Shown: positions 17,173-26,409 of the stretch, one piece after another | Position numbering within the stretch: the stretch's first letter is position 1 | Layout: every line of letters starts with the position of its first letter | Origin: Microcoleus vaginatus PCC 9802 | Lineage (GTDB): Bacteria; Cyanobacteriota; Cyanobacteriia; Cyanobacteriales; Microcoleaceae | DNA: 64,000 nt | Reading direction: 5' to 3' | Assembly (NCBI GenBank): GCA_022701275.1 | Contig: CP031740.1 | Coordinates: forward strand, 6,151,001-6,215,000 | The notes under the pieces: model-generated | The model's database searches: none | Told to the model about the DNA's origin: nothing | What the model saw: only the letters and a program-made list of their open reading frames with translations | Program-made: the position numbers and the translations under genes

Positions 17173-18084
17173 ATGTCAACCCAAATAATCCTTGTAGAAC
17201 CAAGGTTGGCAGTAGCCTCTCCCAAACCTAAACAGGCTAAACCCGGAGATCCGTCCTCAGACCAACTCTTCATGGGAGCGTCGGGATTACTGTTGTTATT
17301 GCTTATCGGTTTAGCGGTGTTTACCAAGCTAAAACTCGACGATTTGAGCAAAAAGCTCAAATTTGAGGAGTTTAGAAATCGAGAACTCCAGAAAAAATAC
17401 AAAATGGCTCTGGAAACCATGTTAAAGATGGAGAAGAATCCCGACCTTATCCACTCGCGAGACTTTAATTTAGACTACCTGAGAATGCGGATGGCGGAAG
17501 AAGTCTTTCACTTTGCCATTGTGAACCAGATCAAGGTAAAAGTTAAAGAAAAAATTAGTATTGCCCTGCGTCCGACTCAGGGGGCAGTGGGAGATAAAAA
17601 TGGGAATGCAGGTAGCGGCAGGCAAGTGGATTCGATGTTTGATATCGAATACGAAACTGGCGATCCCGCAGTAAAAATAGAAAAACGTGTGCTGTTTCGG
17701 ATTCAAATTAAGTTGATGAAACTGCCGACTCAGGCAACATCAGCGACAATTAATCAAATTATTGACTGTTTGGAAACTTATCTGAGTCCTTCCGACGACC
17801 ACGACAGTTGGCAGCCGACGATTCAAGGTCGCATCGTTCATATTGAGTGGGATCAAAAAGCCAAGCCGACGCCGATGTTGGTGCTGGAACAGTCGAATGA
17901 AGGGGTGAATGTTACCTTTAGGACTACGAGAACGCCGGCCGGCAGACCTGCAAATGCCACTGAGGGCCAATTGGTAGGAGCTAAGGGTCAAAAAAGTGGC
18001 AAAAGTAGTTCTAAAAGTCCAGCCAAAGGTGGGACAAAAAGTCCTGCTAAGGTAGGAGGAAAGCGTCCCGTTTCTCGGAAATAA
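17173..18084 (+). CDS. Single-pass membrane protein of unknown function, 303 aa
   Basis: No named family recognised. A charged N-terminus (about 35 residues) is followed by one membrane helix (GASGLLLLLLIGLAVFTKL, roughly residues 37-55) and a short coiled coil (KKLKFEEFRNRELQKKYKMALETM). A globular alpha/beta region follows with HFAIVNQIKVKVKEKISIALRPT. The C-terminus (from about residue 265) is a Lys/Ser/Pro/Gly-rich, strongly basic disordered tail with SPAKGG repeats. The architecture resembles conserved cyanobacterial hypothetical proteins anchored in a membrane with a nucleic-acid- or envelope-binding tail; that is a guess. It converges on the devA gene, 17 bases away. Confidence 0.8.
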   Translation: MSTQIILVEPRLAVASPKPKQAKPGDPSSDQLFMGASGLLLLLLIGLAVFTKLKLDDLSKKLKFEEFRNRELQKKYKMALETMLKMEKNPDLIHSRDFNLDYLRMRMAEEVFHFAIVNQIKVKVKEKISIALRPTQGAVGDKNGNAGSGRQVDSMFDIEYETGDPAVKIEKRVLFRIQIKLMKLPTQATSATINQIIDCLETYLSPSDDHDSWQPTIQGRIVHIEWDQKAKPTPMLVLEQSNEGVNVTFRTTRTPAGRPANATEGQLVGAKGQKSGKSSSKSPAKGGTKSPAKVGGKRPVSRK

Positions 18085-18101
18085 GTGTAGGTGGGTTAAT
18101 A

Positions 18102-18824
18102 TTATTTTCCCGAAAGAAGGCCGGTTGCCGCCGTTGTTGATGTGTCTTGTGCGAGGTAGCCGTCTTCCATGTGAATAATGCGATCGGCTATGTCTAAAAT
18201 GCGGTTGTCGTGGGTGACCAGCAAAATAGTGCAATGCTGTTCTTTTGCCAAACCTCGCATAATTTCTACCACATCTCGACCTGATTTACTGTCGAGTGCT
18301 GCTGTGGGTTCGTCTGCTAATACTAATTTCGGCTGGCTGACTAATGCCCGGGCGATCGCAACTCTTTGTTTCTGGCCGCCCGAAAGACTGTCCGGGTAAT
18401 AATCTATTCTTTCTCCCAAGCCTACAGCTTGCAGCATTCCCTCTATTTTATCATTAGTTTCTTGGCGAGAAAGATGGCTGTGCAGTTCTAAAGACATTTG
18501 CACGTTTTGCCTAGCACTCAAGCATTTGAGCAAATTGTGACCTTGGAAAATATAGCCGATGTCGCGACGGATTTTAACTAATTTATTTTTCGGCGTTCCC
18601 CGCAATTCTTGGTCGAGAATTTTCAGACTACCTTCTTGGATCGATCGCAAAGCTCCAATCAATGTTAATAATGTTGTTTTACCCGACCCCGAAGGCCCAG
18701 TCATCAGCACGATTTCGCCCGGATAAATTTCGAGGTTGATGTCAAATAATGTCTGTTTGCGAAGTTGTCCTTCGCCGAAGGAATGATTGAGATTTTTAAT
18801 TGAGACAACTGGTAAAGTATTCAT
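18102..18824 (-). CDS. devA: DevA-type ABC exporter ATP-binding protein
   Basis: ATPase of a MacB/DevBCA-type tripartite exporter, 240 aa. Walker A GPSGSGKTTLL, signature LSGGQKQRVAIARAL, Walker B LVLADEPTAALD and the switch His in LLVTHDNRI are all present. It is third in the order devB-devC-devA on the minus strand, separated from devC by a heptamer repeat. In heterocyst formers the paralogue exports envelope glycolipids; here the cargo is unknown because homologues occur widely in cyanobacteria that make no heterocysts. Confidence 0.95.
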   Translation of the reverse strand: MNTLPVVSIKNLNHSFGEGQLRKQTLFDINLEIYPGEIVLMTGPSGSGKTTLLTLIGALRSIQEGSLKILDQELRGTPKNKLVKIRRDIGYIFQGHNLLKCLSARQNVQMSLELHSHLSRQETNDKIEGMLQAVGLGERIDYYPDSLSGGQKQRVAIARALVSQPKLVLADEPTAALDSKSGRDVVEIMRGLAKEQHCTILLVTHDNRILDIADRIIHMEDGYLAQDTSTTAATGLLSGK

Positions 18825-18860
18825 TGGTAATTTGTACGTGGTAATTGGTAATTGGTAATT

Positions 18861-18951
18861 CCTTCTTCCTTCTTCCTTCTTCCTTCTTCCTTCTTCCTTC
18901 TTCCTTCTTCCTTCTTCCTTCTTCCTTCTTCCTTCTTCCTTCTTCCTTCTT
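18861..18951. repeat. Thirteen perfect copies of a 7-base tandem repeat
   Basis: CCTTCTT is repeated 13 times without interruption, then degenerates. The array ends a few bases from the devC stop codon, in the devC-devA gap. On the transcript it is a pure purine (AAGAAGG) run containing repeated Shine-Dalgarno-like AAGGAAG words. Such STRR arrays vary in copy number between strains. Confidence 0.95.
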
Positions 18952-18957
18952 CCTTCC

Positions 18958-20127
18958 TTAAAAAATATCCGCCGGGTCAGCCGCCTGCAACTTCCTAACT
19001 GCGATCGCCCCCGACACAGAACACATGATCGTTGTCATTGCAAAAACAGTTATAACTTTTGTCAAAGTCATGTACATCGGCAAAGTCGTAGCAGTTCTAG
19101 CTAAATTGTACAACACCACAGAAATCCCAAGTCCTGGCAAATAGCCAAGGATTGCCAAAATTAAAGCCTCTTGAAAAACCACACCCAAAAAGTAACCGTC
19201 TTTATATCCCATCGCCTTCAGCGTAGCGTATTCTGGCAAATGGTCATTAACATCAGTATAGAGAATTTGATAGACAATCACGATTCCAACGATAAACCCC
19301 ATTGTCGCGCCGAGAGTAAAAATAAATCCGATCGCCGTGCTTTCCTCCCAATATTTTCTCTCAAAATCTATAAACTCTTCTTTAGAAGCAATTGTCACGT
19401 CTTGCGGTAAAGTTGCCCTCATTTTTTCAATAACTGCCTTGACATCAGTTCCCGGCTGCAAGTGAACAATTCCGACATCAATTAAACCTTTACTTCTTCT
19501 ACCGTGAAAAATTCGCATAAAGTTCAAATCGCTGGTAATAATATTGCCATCAGCACCGAAAGATGCTCCTAAAGTAAATAGCGCCTCTACAGTAACGCGG
19601 CGGTTATCTATTTCAGTTTCCACAGGCTTTCCCTGGTTGAAATATTCTGCTACTGGCCCAAACTCCGGGCGGGAAGCTCGATCGAATAAAACGACATCTG
19701 AAATTTTGATTTTGTCCAAATTATTTTTGACTTCCGGCATCTCAAAGATGGGATGAGCGGGGTCAAAACCGATTACCATCAGTTGGCGGGTATTGTTTTT
19801 GTCGGGTGCGGGATTTTTCCACAACCCAAAGCCTAAATATACCGGGCTAATTCCTGTAACGCCATTAAAACTCAAAGCTTGATACAAACGCCGTTGGGGA
19901 AAGCTTTTCATGGCTATTAAAGCCGTAGATTGCGTGCTGGTGATAAAAATATCCCCTTTTAATTGGGAGTGAAAGGTGGTGGAACTTTCAAATAGGGCGT
20001 CTCTAAATCCGAACTGTATAAACATCAGCAAGTCGGCAAATCCAATGCCGGCTATCGCGATTACTAAACGCATTTTTTCGCGCGTTAATTGTGCCCAAGC
20101 TAGTGGTATTTTTGCCATAAGAGTCAC
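18958..20127 (-). CDS. devC: DevC-type ABC exporter permease
   Basis: Inner-membrane permease of the DevBCA exporter, 389 aa, FtsX/MacB-like. An N-terminal membrane helix (LVIAIAGIGFADLLMFIQFGF) is followed by a large extracytoplasmic domain (about residues 40-270) and three C-terminal helices around FIFTLGATMGFIVGIVIVYQIL and LILAILGYLPGLGISVVLYNL. Length matches DevC. It lies between devB and devA on the minus strand. The N-terminal MAKIPLAWAQLTREKMR is typical of cyanobacterial DevC. Confidence 0.95.
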   Translation of the reverse strand: MTLMAKIPLAWAQLTREKMRLVIAIAGIGFADLLMFIQFGFRDALFESSTTFHSQLKGDIFITSTQSTALIAMKSFPQRRLYQALSFNGVTGISPVYLGFGLWKNPAPDKNNTRQLMVIGFDPAHPIFEMPEVKNNLDKIKISDVVLFDRASRPEFGPVAEYFNQGKPVETEIDNRRVTVEALFTLGASFGADGNIITSDLNFMRIFHGRRSKGLIDVGIVHLQPGTDVKAVIEKMRATLPQDVTIASKEEFIDFERKYWEESTAIGFIFTLGATMGFIVGIVIVYQILYTDVNDHLPEYATLKAMGYKDGYFLGVVFQEALILAILGYLPGLGISVVLYNLARTATTLPMYMTLTKVITVFAMTTIMCSVSGAIAVRKLQAADPADIF

Positions 20128-20283
20128 TTTTAGATTTTAGATTTGGGATTAAATAATTTTAGGATTTAAGCACGGGTGTTGAGAAATCGGTTTTTTTTAC
20201 CCTTATATTTGATTCAAACCCTTAATCTCGGTTAAAAACCCGGTTGCTTGACTCCCCATGCGTAACTCCTGTCAAGGTAAAAT

Positions 20284-21927
20284 TTAGATATCTATTTTGA
20301 CTTCAACCTGCAAGTTTGTTAGGGTTGCAACTTTCTTGCTCGATTCCGGAGCAAGGCGAATTCTTACTTCGATAACTCTCGCGTCGGTGTCGGCTGCGGG
20401 GTCTGTATTGAGGACATCTTTTTTGCCGATTTGTTTGCCGATGCGAGCGACTGTTCCTTCCACAGTGCCTGCAAAAACCGGGCTGGTGACTGTTGCGCGC
20501 TGGCCGTTTCGCACTTTGGCGATGTCGGTTTCGTAAACTTCTGCTACGGCGTACATTTGATCGGTGCGGCCTAGTTCTACGATGCCGTTTTGAGTGTTGA
20601 CACCTTCTCCTTGTCGGCTGTGAACTTTGAGGATGTAGCCGGATACGGGTGCTTTTACGTAGCTTAAGTTTAAGTCTACTTGAGCTTTTTGCTTTGTGGC
20701 GATCGCACTTTCAATTGCGGCTTGGGCGGCTTGCACGTCTTCGGGACGGACTTCGGCAATTTGGTCGAGATTTGCTTTGGCTTGATTGATTTCTTCTTGG
20801 CCGGTTTCTGCTTTTTGTTTGAGTATTGCTTCGGCTTGATTGATTTGTTCTCTACCAGTTTCTATCTTTTGATTTAAGGTGGCTCGGGCTTGGTTGATTT
20901 CCTGCCTACCTGTTTCTAACTTGCGTCTGAGATTGGCTCGGGATTGATTAATTTCCTGCTTGCCTGTTTCTACTGTTTGTTTGATTGTTGCTTTCGTTTC
21001 GACTATTTGCTCTTGCAGTGTTTGCACTGTTTTTTCTAATACAGCTTGCGCTTCTTTTACTCTCTGGCGAGCCGTCTCTGCTGCTAAGCGTTTGGTGTCG
21101 TAGGCGGAAGCAGAAATTGCGCCTGTTTCTGAGAGTTCTTTATTGCGTTGTTCCTCGGCTTCGGCGTTGGTGAATTCGGCTTTTAGCCGATCGACTGTAG
21201 CGTTTTGAGAGGCAATTTCGCCGCGCAATTGAGCTTCTAGCCTAGCCAATTTGGATTGCTGCACCTCTGTTTCTCTTTCTAGTTGTGCCTCAAATTTGGC
21301 AAGATTAGCTTGTTCGGCTTCGGTTTCTCTTTGGAGTTGTGCTTCAAACTTGGCGACGTTAGCTTGTTCGGCTTCGGTTTCTCTTCGCAGTTGAGCTTCT
21401 AAGCGGGCGACATTGGCTGATTCGCCTTCGGTTTCTCTTTGCACTTGTGCTTCAAACTTGGCAACTTCTGCTTTTTGAGCGCCGACAACGCCTGTTTTTG
21501 CGCCTGCTTGAATTTTCGCTAATTCTGCTTGTTTGACTTTGACTTCTTTGTCGGCTTGTTGGAGGATTGCTTGGAGCCGATCGCGCGTATCGAGAACTGC
21601 TATGATTTGTCCTTGACTGACTCGATCGCCCTCTTCCACCTGCAACTGTTCAATTCTTGCTCCCTCGGACGCAGAAGGGGCCGACAATTTGATAACTTCC
21701 CCCTGGGGAGTCAACCTACCCAAAGCGGTAACACTTTTGCGGGTGGCGACGGAAGTTGCAGCAGCCGTTGCAGCCGCCGCCTTTAACTCTTCGGCTTTTC
21801 TAAGTTGAGATACTTGCCAAAAACCGACTCCTGTGGTAATGAGAGTGGCGGCGATCGCTAAACCGATGATTCCTCGTCCTGGGGGTTTTAAAAATGATTT
21901 ATCCTTGACCGGTGATTCCTTTCCCAT
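20284..21927 (-). CDS. devB: DevB-type membrane fusion protein with expanded coiled-coil hairpin
   Basis: HlyD-family periplasmic adaptor linking the DevCA pump to an outer-membrane channel, 547 aa. One N-terminal membrane anchor lies at about residues 20-38; the split lipoyl domain is formed by GARIEQLQVEEGDRVSQGQIIAVLD and KAPVSGYILKVHSRQGEGV, with a beta-barrel after it. The helical hairpin is enlarged. Five 18-residue repeats of the FEAQLQRETEAEQAN type (start about residue 155, spacing exactly 18) sit on the descending arm. At least four 18-residue repeats of the ETGQEEINQAKAN type (start about 318, same spacing) sit on the ascending arm. First gene of devBCA. Confidence 0.95.
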   Translation of the reverse strand: MGKESPVKDKSFLKPPGRGIIGLAIAATLITTGVGFWQVSQLRKAEELKAAAATAAATSVATRKSVTALGRLTPQGEVIKLSAPSASEGARIEQLQVEEGDRVSQGQIIAVLDTRDRLQAILQQADKEVKVKQAELAKIQAGAKTGVVGAQKAEVAKFEAQVQRETEGESANVARLEAQLRRETEAEQANVAKFEAQLQRETEAEQANLAKFEAQLERETEVQQSKLARLEAQLRGEIASQNATVDRLKAEFTNAEAEEQRNKELSETGAISASAYDTKRLAAETARQRVKEAQAVLEKTVQTLQEQIVETKATIKQTVETGKQEINQSRANLRRKLETGRQEINQARATLNQKIETGREQINQAEAILKQKAETGQEEINQAKANLDQIAEVRPEDVQAAQAAIESAIATKQKAQVDLNLSYVKAPVSGYILKVHSRQGEGVNTQNGIVELGRTDQMYAVAEVYETDIAKVRNGQRATVTSPVFAGTVEGTVARIGKQIGKKDVLNTDPAADTDARVIEVRIRLAPESSKKVATLTNLQVEVKIDI

Positions 21928-21998
21928 GACTTATAAAGTAGGTGATTTCCTGATTAAGTTTTTTTCACCCACTGTGAAGTATTGTAAACCAATTTCAG

Positions 21999-22736
21999 CT
22001 ATTTAGGGATATCAAAAAGCACCTCGGTCATGTAATGTTCGGCCCAATCTTTACCGAAAGCTTTTTCGAGTACGCGACGGGTTTTGTCGTTTTGCTGCTG
22101 CTGGGTGCAGTAGTAAATTTGAGCGTCTAGAATTTTCGAGGCTTCGGCGGCAGAGACTGGTTCGGAAGCGACTGCCTGTTTGCAGTGAATTTCAACGTAG
22201 GATTCAACAATATCCAAAAACCGACTGTCTTCTTCGATCGACTCTGGTCGCACAAACAGACAAAATTCTGAGAAAATATCCCCCCATTCGGGAATTTGGC
22301 GGGGACAAGAAAATTGATCGATCGGCAATATTGCCAGTTGGGTTCGGTAGGTTTCCGACAAAGTTCGATCGGGATTGAGGGGAGAAAGGTCTGCGATCGC
22401 GGCGCTAACTTGGCCTTTGCCTGCTACTATATCCGTACCGAACATCGGCAAAGCATAATTCGGTCTGGGAAACATCACGCAGTGCAGAATGTCAAGCAAG
22501 GGCCCGACTTTAGCGAGTTCGAGGTGTATTTTGCGGAACTGGGGCGTTTGATAGCAGCGGTTTTCAATGATCAGTTTTTCTCCTTCCAAGCGGCCTTCTA
22601 CATATCCCAACTCAGCGGGCAGGTGGTAGGGTTCGAGGTCGAGATAGCGGTGCCATACTGCTTCCATCCGGTCTGCTAAATCGCGGATGAGATGGTGCTG
22701 TTGGTCGCGCAGAGAAGGCTGGGATATTTCTAACAT
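21999..22736 (-). CDS. pcyA: Phycocyanobilin:ferredoxin oxidoreductase
   Basis: Ferredoxin-dependent four-electron reduction of biliverdin IXalpha to phycocyanobilin, the chromophore of phycobiliproteins and cyanobacterial phytochromes. The 245-aa length is normal. The active-site region contains the Glu in IENRCYQTPQFRKIHLEL, the His of the same segment and the Asp in MFGTDIVAG, corresponding to the catalytic Glu, His and Asp of PcyA. The C-terminal FGKDWAEHYMTEVLFD is also typical. It is monocistronic and lies next to devB on the same strand. Confidence 0.97.
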   Translation of the reverse strand: MLEISQPSLRDQQHHLIRDLADRMEAVWHRYLDLEPYHLPAELGYVEGRLEGEKLIIENRCYQTPQFRKIHLELAKVGPLLDILHCVMFPRPNYALPMFGTDIVAGKGQVSAAIADLSPLNPDRTLSETYRTQLAILPIDQFSCPRQIPEWGDIFSEFCLFVRPESIEEDSRFLDIVESYVEIHCKQAVASEPVSAAEASKILDAQIYYCTQQQQNDKTRRVLEKAFGKDWAEHYMTEVLFDIPK

Positions 22737-22864
22737 TCGTATTTATCGGGGGATAGCTTAATAAAACTTGATTCTACTGTTGCAAGATGCAGGAAAAAAG
22801 GTAGATACTTTAACAATATCAGTAGATTGACTTACGATCGAGCAAGTTTTACAGGAGATTTTGT

Positions 22865-23056
22865 ATGTTTGGTCTGGGATTGCCCGAAATGGGCATTATT
22901 GCGGTGGTGGCTATACTAATTTTCGGCCCCAAGAAGATTCCTGAGTTGGGAAATGCTTTGGGCAAAACGCTGCGGAGTTTTAAGGAAGGGGTTGGTCAAT
23001 CTGAGGATGAAGCTGTTGAGAAGGATAAAGAGGAAGAGGGCCAGCCGAAAGTGTAA
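22865..23056 (+). CDS. tatA: Twin-arginine translocase subunit TatA/TatE
   Basis: Small thylakoid/plasma-membrane protein forming the Tat pore, 63 aa. One N-terminal membrane helix (MGIIAVVAILIF) is followed by the hinge FGPKKIPELG, an amphipathic helix (NALGKTLRSFKEGVG) and an acidic tail. This is the complete TatA layout. A good ribosome-binding site (ACAGGAGA) precedes ATG 22865. It converges on panB. Confidence 0.95.
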   Translation: MFGLGLPEMGIIAVVAILIFGPKKIPELGNALGKTLRSFKEGVGQSEDEAVEKDKEEEGQPKV

Positions 23057-23066
23057 ATGAGGTTTG

Positions 23067-23112
23067 TAGTGAGGATTTTAGTCTTCCTTTTTAAGGGCTC
23101 AAGCCCTCACTA
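23067..23112. terminator. Candidate shared terminator between tatA and panB
   Basis: TAGTGAGG (23067-23074) can pair with CCTCACTA (23105-23112), and an alternative inner stem AGGGCT/AGCCCT lies at 23094-23107. The two folds compete. It sits between convergent genes just after tatA and just before the panB stop. Confidence 0.4.
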
Positions 23113-23117
23113 AGAAC

Positions 23118-23894
23118 CTATTCGGGAAATTTGCCTTCTCTAACTTCGAGGGAATAATCGGTGACAGCTTGGGTAATCGTTTCTCGCAAATTGGCGTAAG
23201 CTTTAGCAAAAGGCGGCTGTTTTTCAGAAAGTCCCAACAAATCGGAAGTAACTAAAACTTGACCGTCGCAGTGCGGCCCGGCGCCGATACCAATGGTGGG
23301 AATAGTTAATTTTTGGGTAATTTGAGCGGCTAAGTCTGGGGGAATGTGTTCTAAGACGATCGCAAACGCACCTGCTTCTTGAAGCGCGATCGACTCTGCT
23401 AGGATGCGATCGGCTGCTTCGGCAGTTTTCCCTTGTTTTTTGTAGCCGAGTTGGTGTACCGACTGCGGAGTTAAACCAACGTGCCCCATCACCGGAATTC
23501 CGGCGGATGTTAGCTGCGAAACTGTGGCAGCCATTGCTGGATATCCACCTTCCAATTTTACAGCTTGAGCGCCAGTTTCTTTCAAAGCTCTCCCGGCAGA
23601 GTGCATGGCTTGCTGGGGACTTTCTTGGTAAGTCAAAAACGGCAAATCGACAACAATTAATGCTTGTTTAACTCCGCGACGCACTGCTTTAGCGTGGTGC
23701 AGCATTTCATCGAGGGTTATGGGCAGGGTTGTTTCGTAGCCTAAGACTGTCATGGCGAGGGAATCGCCGACTAGGATGATATCTACGCCTGCTTGATCGA
23801 TGAGTTGGGCGATCGCATAATCATAAGCTGTCAGGGCAACAATTGACCGCCCTTGTTGTTTCCACTGAATTAATTGATGAGTAGTGACTGACAT
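23118..23894 (-). CDS. panB: 3-methyl-2-oxobutanoate hydroxymethyltransferase
   Basis: Transfers a hydroxymethyl group from methylene-tetrahydrofolate to ketoisovalerate, the first step of pantothenate and CoA synthesis. The 258-aa TIM-barrel protein contains the metal and substrate motifs [31 protein letters not shown] and [14 protein letters not shown]. Length and motifs are complete. It begins [26 protein letters not shown]. Single gene, no panC next to it. Confidence 0.97.
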   Translation of the reverse strand: MSVTTHQLIQWKQQGRSIVALTAYDYAIAQLIDQAGVDIILVGDSLAMTVLGYETTLPITLDEMLHHAKAVRRGVKQALIVVDLPFLTYQESPQQAMHSAGRALKETGAQAVKLEGGYPAMAATVSQLTSAGIPVMGHVGLTPQSVHQLGYKKQGKTAEAADRILAESIALQEAGAFAIVLEHIPPDLAAQITQKLTIPTIGIGAGPHCDGQVLVTSDLLGLSEKQPPFAKAYANLRETITQAVTDYSLEVREGKFPE

Positions 23895-24181
23895 TTTAGT
23901 GCAAAAATATAATATTATCTCTGGCTATTACTTATAATATCAAATATAACAAATTATATACAATCCATATTGTAGGGTGTATGAGGCGCGGCGATTAAGA
24001 ATTGTCACAAAAAATTGAGCCAATTAATTCAGCGCCTCACGCACCAGCAAAAACTCAATGCACGCCTGCAATGATGCGCCTCAGCACTATGTATAAGCTG
24101 CGAGTTATCAACTAAATAATCTCTATTTAGGCTGTATATTGTACATTTTAACAATATTTGTAACTGAGAGGGAATTTTTAT

Positions 24182-24988
24182 TTATTCCTGAAGTTCTGCT
24201 AATAACTGTTCCCCGAAAGGATGTTTTTGCAATTGCTCAAATGTCAAATGTCCTTTACTGATTGCTTCCCGCCACAGCCCAACATAATTTCCCCACACAA
24301 CCTGAATGTCGGGGTGGTTTTCTGGCAATTTTTTGCAAAAAATTTCTAATGCTTGCAAACACAGCGGTTCTGCTTCCGAGTACCTGCCTTGTTCACAATA
24401 AAGTCCGGCTAAGTCGTGGAGGTGACCGGCTAAATTGGGATGGTTTTCTGGGAGCGATCGCCTGTTTATTTCTAATGCTTGCAAACACAGTGGTTCTGCT
24501 TCCGAGTACCTTCCTTGGGATTGATAAAGTCTGGCTAAATTGTTGAAGTTAATGGCTAAATCGGGATGGTCTTCTGGGAGCGAACTCCTGTATATTTCTA
24601 ATGCTTGCAAATACAGTGGTTCTGCTTCCGAGTACCTTCCTTGGCAATAATAAAGTGTGGCTAAGTTGTTGAAGTTAATGGCTAAACTGGGATGGTCTTC
24701 TGGGAGCGATCGCTTGACTATTTCTAATGTTTGCAAACACAGCGGTTCCGCTTCCGAGTACCTGCCTTGGGAACGATAAAGTGAGGCTAAATTGTTGAGG
24801 CTAGTGGCTAAGTCTGGATGGTCTTCTGGGAGCGACCGCCTGCTTATTTCTAATGCTTGCAAATACAACGGTTCTGCTTCCGAGTACCTTCCTTGGGAAC
24901 GATAAAGTTCGGCTAAATTGTTGAGAATAGTGGCTAAACTGAGATGGTTTTCTGGGAGGGAGCGCCTGTTTATTTCTAATACTTGCAA
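24182..24988 (-). CDS. TPR protein, downstream fragment after an in-frame stop
   Basis: 268 codons of kinesin-light-chain-like tetratricopeptide repeats, 42 residues each, with the consensus GRYSEAEPLYLQALEI..RSLPEDHP.LA...NNLA.LY. About six units are here. The frame is identical to that of the upstream gene ending at 25076, so the two are one coding unit broken by a single TAA. The nominal start at 24988 falls inside a repeat and has no ribosome-binding site, so separate translation is unlikely. The C-terminal end (HPFGEQLLAELQE) looks natural. Confidence 0.75.
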   Translation of the reverse strand: MQVLEINRRSLPENHLSLATILNNLAELYRSQGRYSEAEPLYLQALEISRRSLPEDHPDLATSLNNLASLYRSQGRYSEAEPLCLQTLEIVKRSLPEDHPSLAINFNNLATLYYCQGRYSEAEPLYLQALEIYRSSLPEDHPDLAINFNNLARLYQSQGRYSEAEPLCLQALEINRRSLPENHPNLAGHLHDLAGLYCEQGRYSEAEPLCLQALEIFCKKLPENHPDIQVVWGNYVGLWREAISKGHLTFEQLQKHPFGEQLLAELQE

Positions 24989-25075
24989 ATACAGTAACTC
25001 CGCTTCCGAGTACCTTCCTTGGTCTTGATAAAGCGTGGCTAAATTGTTAATGTTAATTGCTAAGCTGGGATGGTC

Positions 25076-26107
25076 TTATGGGAGGGAGCGCCTGTCTATT
25101 TCTACTGCTTGCAAATAAAGCGGTTCTGCTTCCGAATACCGGCTTTGGGAACGATAAAGTTCAGCTAAATTATTGAGGTGAGTGGCTAAACTGGGATGGT
25201 CTTCTGGGAGCGAGCGCCTGCCTATTTCTAATGCTTGCAAATACAGCGGTTCCGCTTCCGAATACCTTCCTTGGAAATAATAAAGTCCGGCGAGGTAATT
25301 TAAACTACTTGATAATGCCAGTTCCACATCTAACTCTTGTTGAAGGGCGATCGCCTTTTTAAAATACTCGATCGCCAATTCATACTCTTGCTGAAAATTT
25401 TCGCACTCTCCCGACTTAATCCTTCTGTAATAAATCTTCCCCATACTCGCATAAAGACTTGCCAAACTGGGGTCTTGGAGTCCTTTTTTCTGTTCGGTTC
25501 GCGCGATTAAATCCTGCAAATCTTCCAGCGGTATCAAACTCGGCGGTTCGCGATCGTCCTCTTCAACTAGGGATCGAAACGGTTCAAATTCAGTTTTGGG
25601 AACAGCCGCAGTTTTTTTCGTATTAAAGCGAAAGACACCTTTCCGCCAACTCCAAAAATCAGGAGATTCATTGCTAATCAGAATTTCAATTTGTCGCGTC
25701 ACCCACAAGACAATCGAAAACGGAAACTCCCGCAAGGCTTCCCGCGTCCATTGCAAATAGCCAAAAAACACTTGTTGTTCCGATCGACTTTCGCCAAATT
25801 GTTTAAAAAACCGCAGTTTCTCCACACCCGTCACGGTGATCACGGCTTTTCCCCGCTGCTGCAAATATGCTTCTTGTTCGACTAAATTGGCGATCGCCGA
25901 TCGCAAACTCGGTTCACCCCTCGCCAATTCTACGCGATAGCGGCGGATATCCGGTTCGAGTTCTGCTTCATAATCCGCAATCAGGCGATCGCGACAGTCG
26001 CTATCATCGCAAACAGCGATTAGCAAGTTGAGAATATCTTTACCCGCTTCAATTGACACGAGTAAATCTTCATAATTATCTTGGTTTTGACTGTTGAGAT
26101 TCGACAT
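25076..26107 (-). CDS. N-terminal conflict-type domain plus TPR, truncated by a nonsense codon
   Basis: Residues about 25-162 form a domain shared with the giant nSTAND-WD40 protein at 48.7-54.1 kb: a LLIAVCDD-type first strand, VITVTGVEKL in the middle and FSIVLWVT...SPDFWSWR at the end. After an acidic linker come TPR-like helices and then 42-residue TPRs. The frame stops at 25076-25078 with TAA, where every other repeat unit has GAA (RSLPEDHP). The same frame then continues to 24182, so a 641-codon ancestral protein was cut by one base change. The upstream NTPase gene (26410-27702) is its likely partner. Confidence 0.85.
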   Translation of the reverse strand: MSNLNSQNQDNYEDLLVSIEAGKDILNLLIAVCDDSDCRDRLIADYEAELEPDIRRYRVELARGEPSLRSAIANLVEQEAYLQQRGKAVITVTGVEKLRFFKQFGESRSEQQVFFGYLQWTREALREFPFSIVLWVTRQIEILISNESPDFWSWRKGVFRFNTKKTAAVPKTEFEPFRSLVEEDDREPPSLIPLEDLQDLIARTEQKKGLQDPSLASLYASMGKIYYRRIKSGECENFQQEYELAIEYFKKAIALQQELDVELALSSSLNYLAGLYYFQGRYSEAEPLYLQALEIGRRSLPEDHPSLATHLNNLAELYRSQSRYSEAEPLYLQAVEIDRRSLP

Positions 26108-26136
26108 AATTGATTGTCATTTGTATCGAAGTCTCG

Positions 26137-26292
26137 ATCCCCCTAAATCCCCCTTAATAAGGGGGACTTTGAGAATACTCTTGTCCCCCCCTTATTAAGG
26201 GGGACTTTGAGAACACTCTTGTCCCCCTTTATTAAGGGGGACTTTGAGAACATTCTTGTCCCCCCCTTCTTAAGGGGGGCTAGGGGGGATCG
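26137..26292. repeat. Tandem C/G hairpin repeat between the NTPase and TPR genes
   Basis: Three successive units of about 37 bases, each a CCCCC-TTATTAA-GGGGG hairpin followed by ACTTTGAGAACACTCTTGT-like spacer. They are flanked by outer inverted arms GATCCCCCTAAATCCCCC and GGGGGGCTAGGGGGGATC. Each unit can fold. It occupies most of the 302-base gap. Confidence 0.85.
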
Positions 26293-26409
26293 ACTTTGGA
26301 CTCAGACATTACCTTAGTCGGCGTAGCGCGACTTTGTTTGTGTGCTCGCGTTGCTAACGGTTTCAACCGCCGTTTTAACGCCGAGTTTAATTGTTGAGTA
26401 TAAAAGAAA

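Noticed and set aside
24182-24988. Independent TPR gene starting at 24988
   Set aside because: The start lies within a TPR unit in the same frame as the upstream gene and has no ribosome-binding site; it is better explained as the continuation past a nonsense codon.
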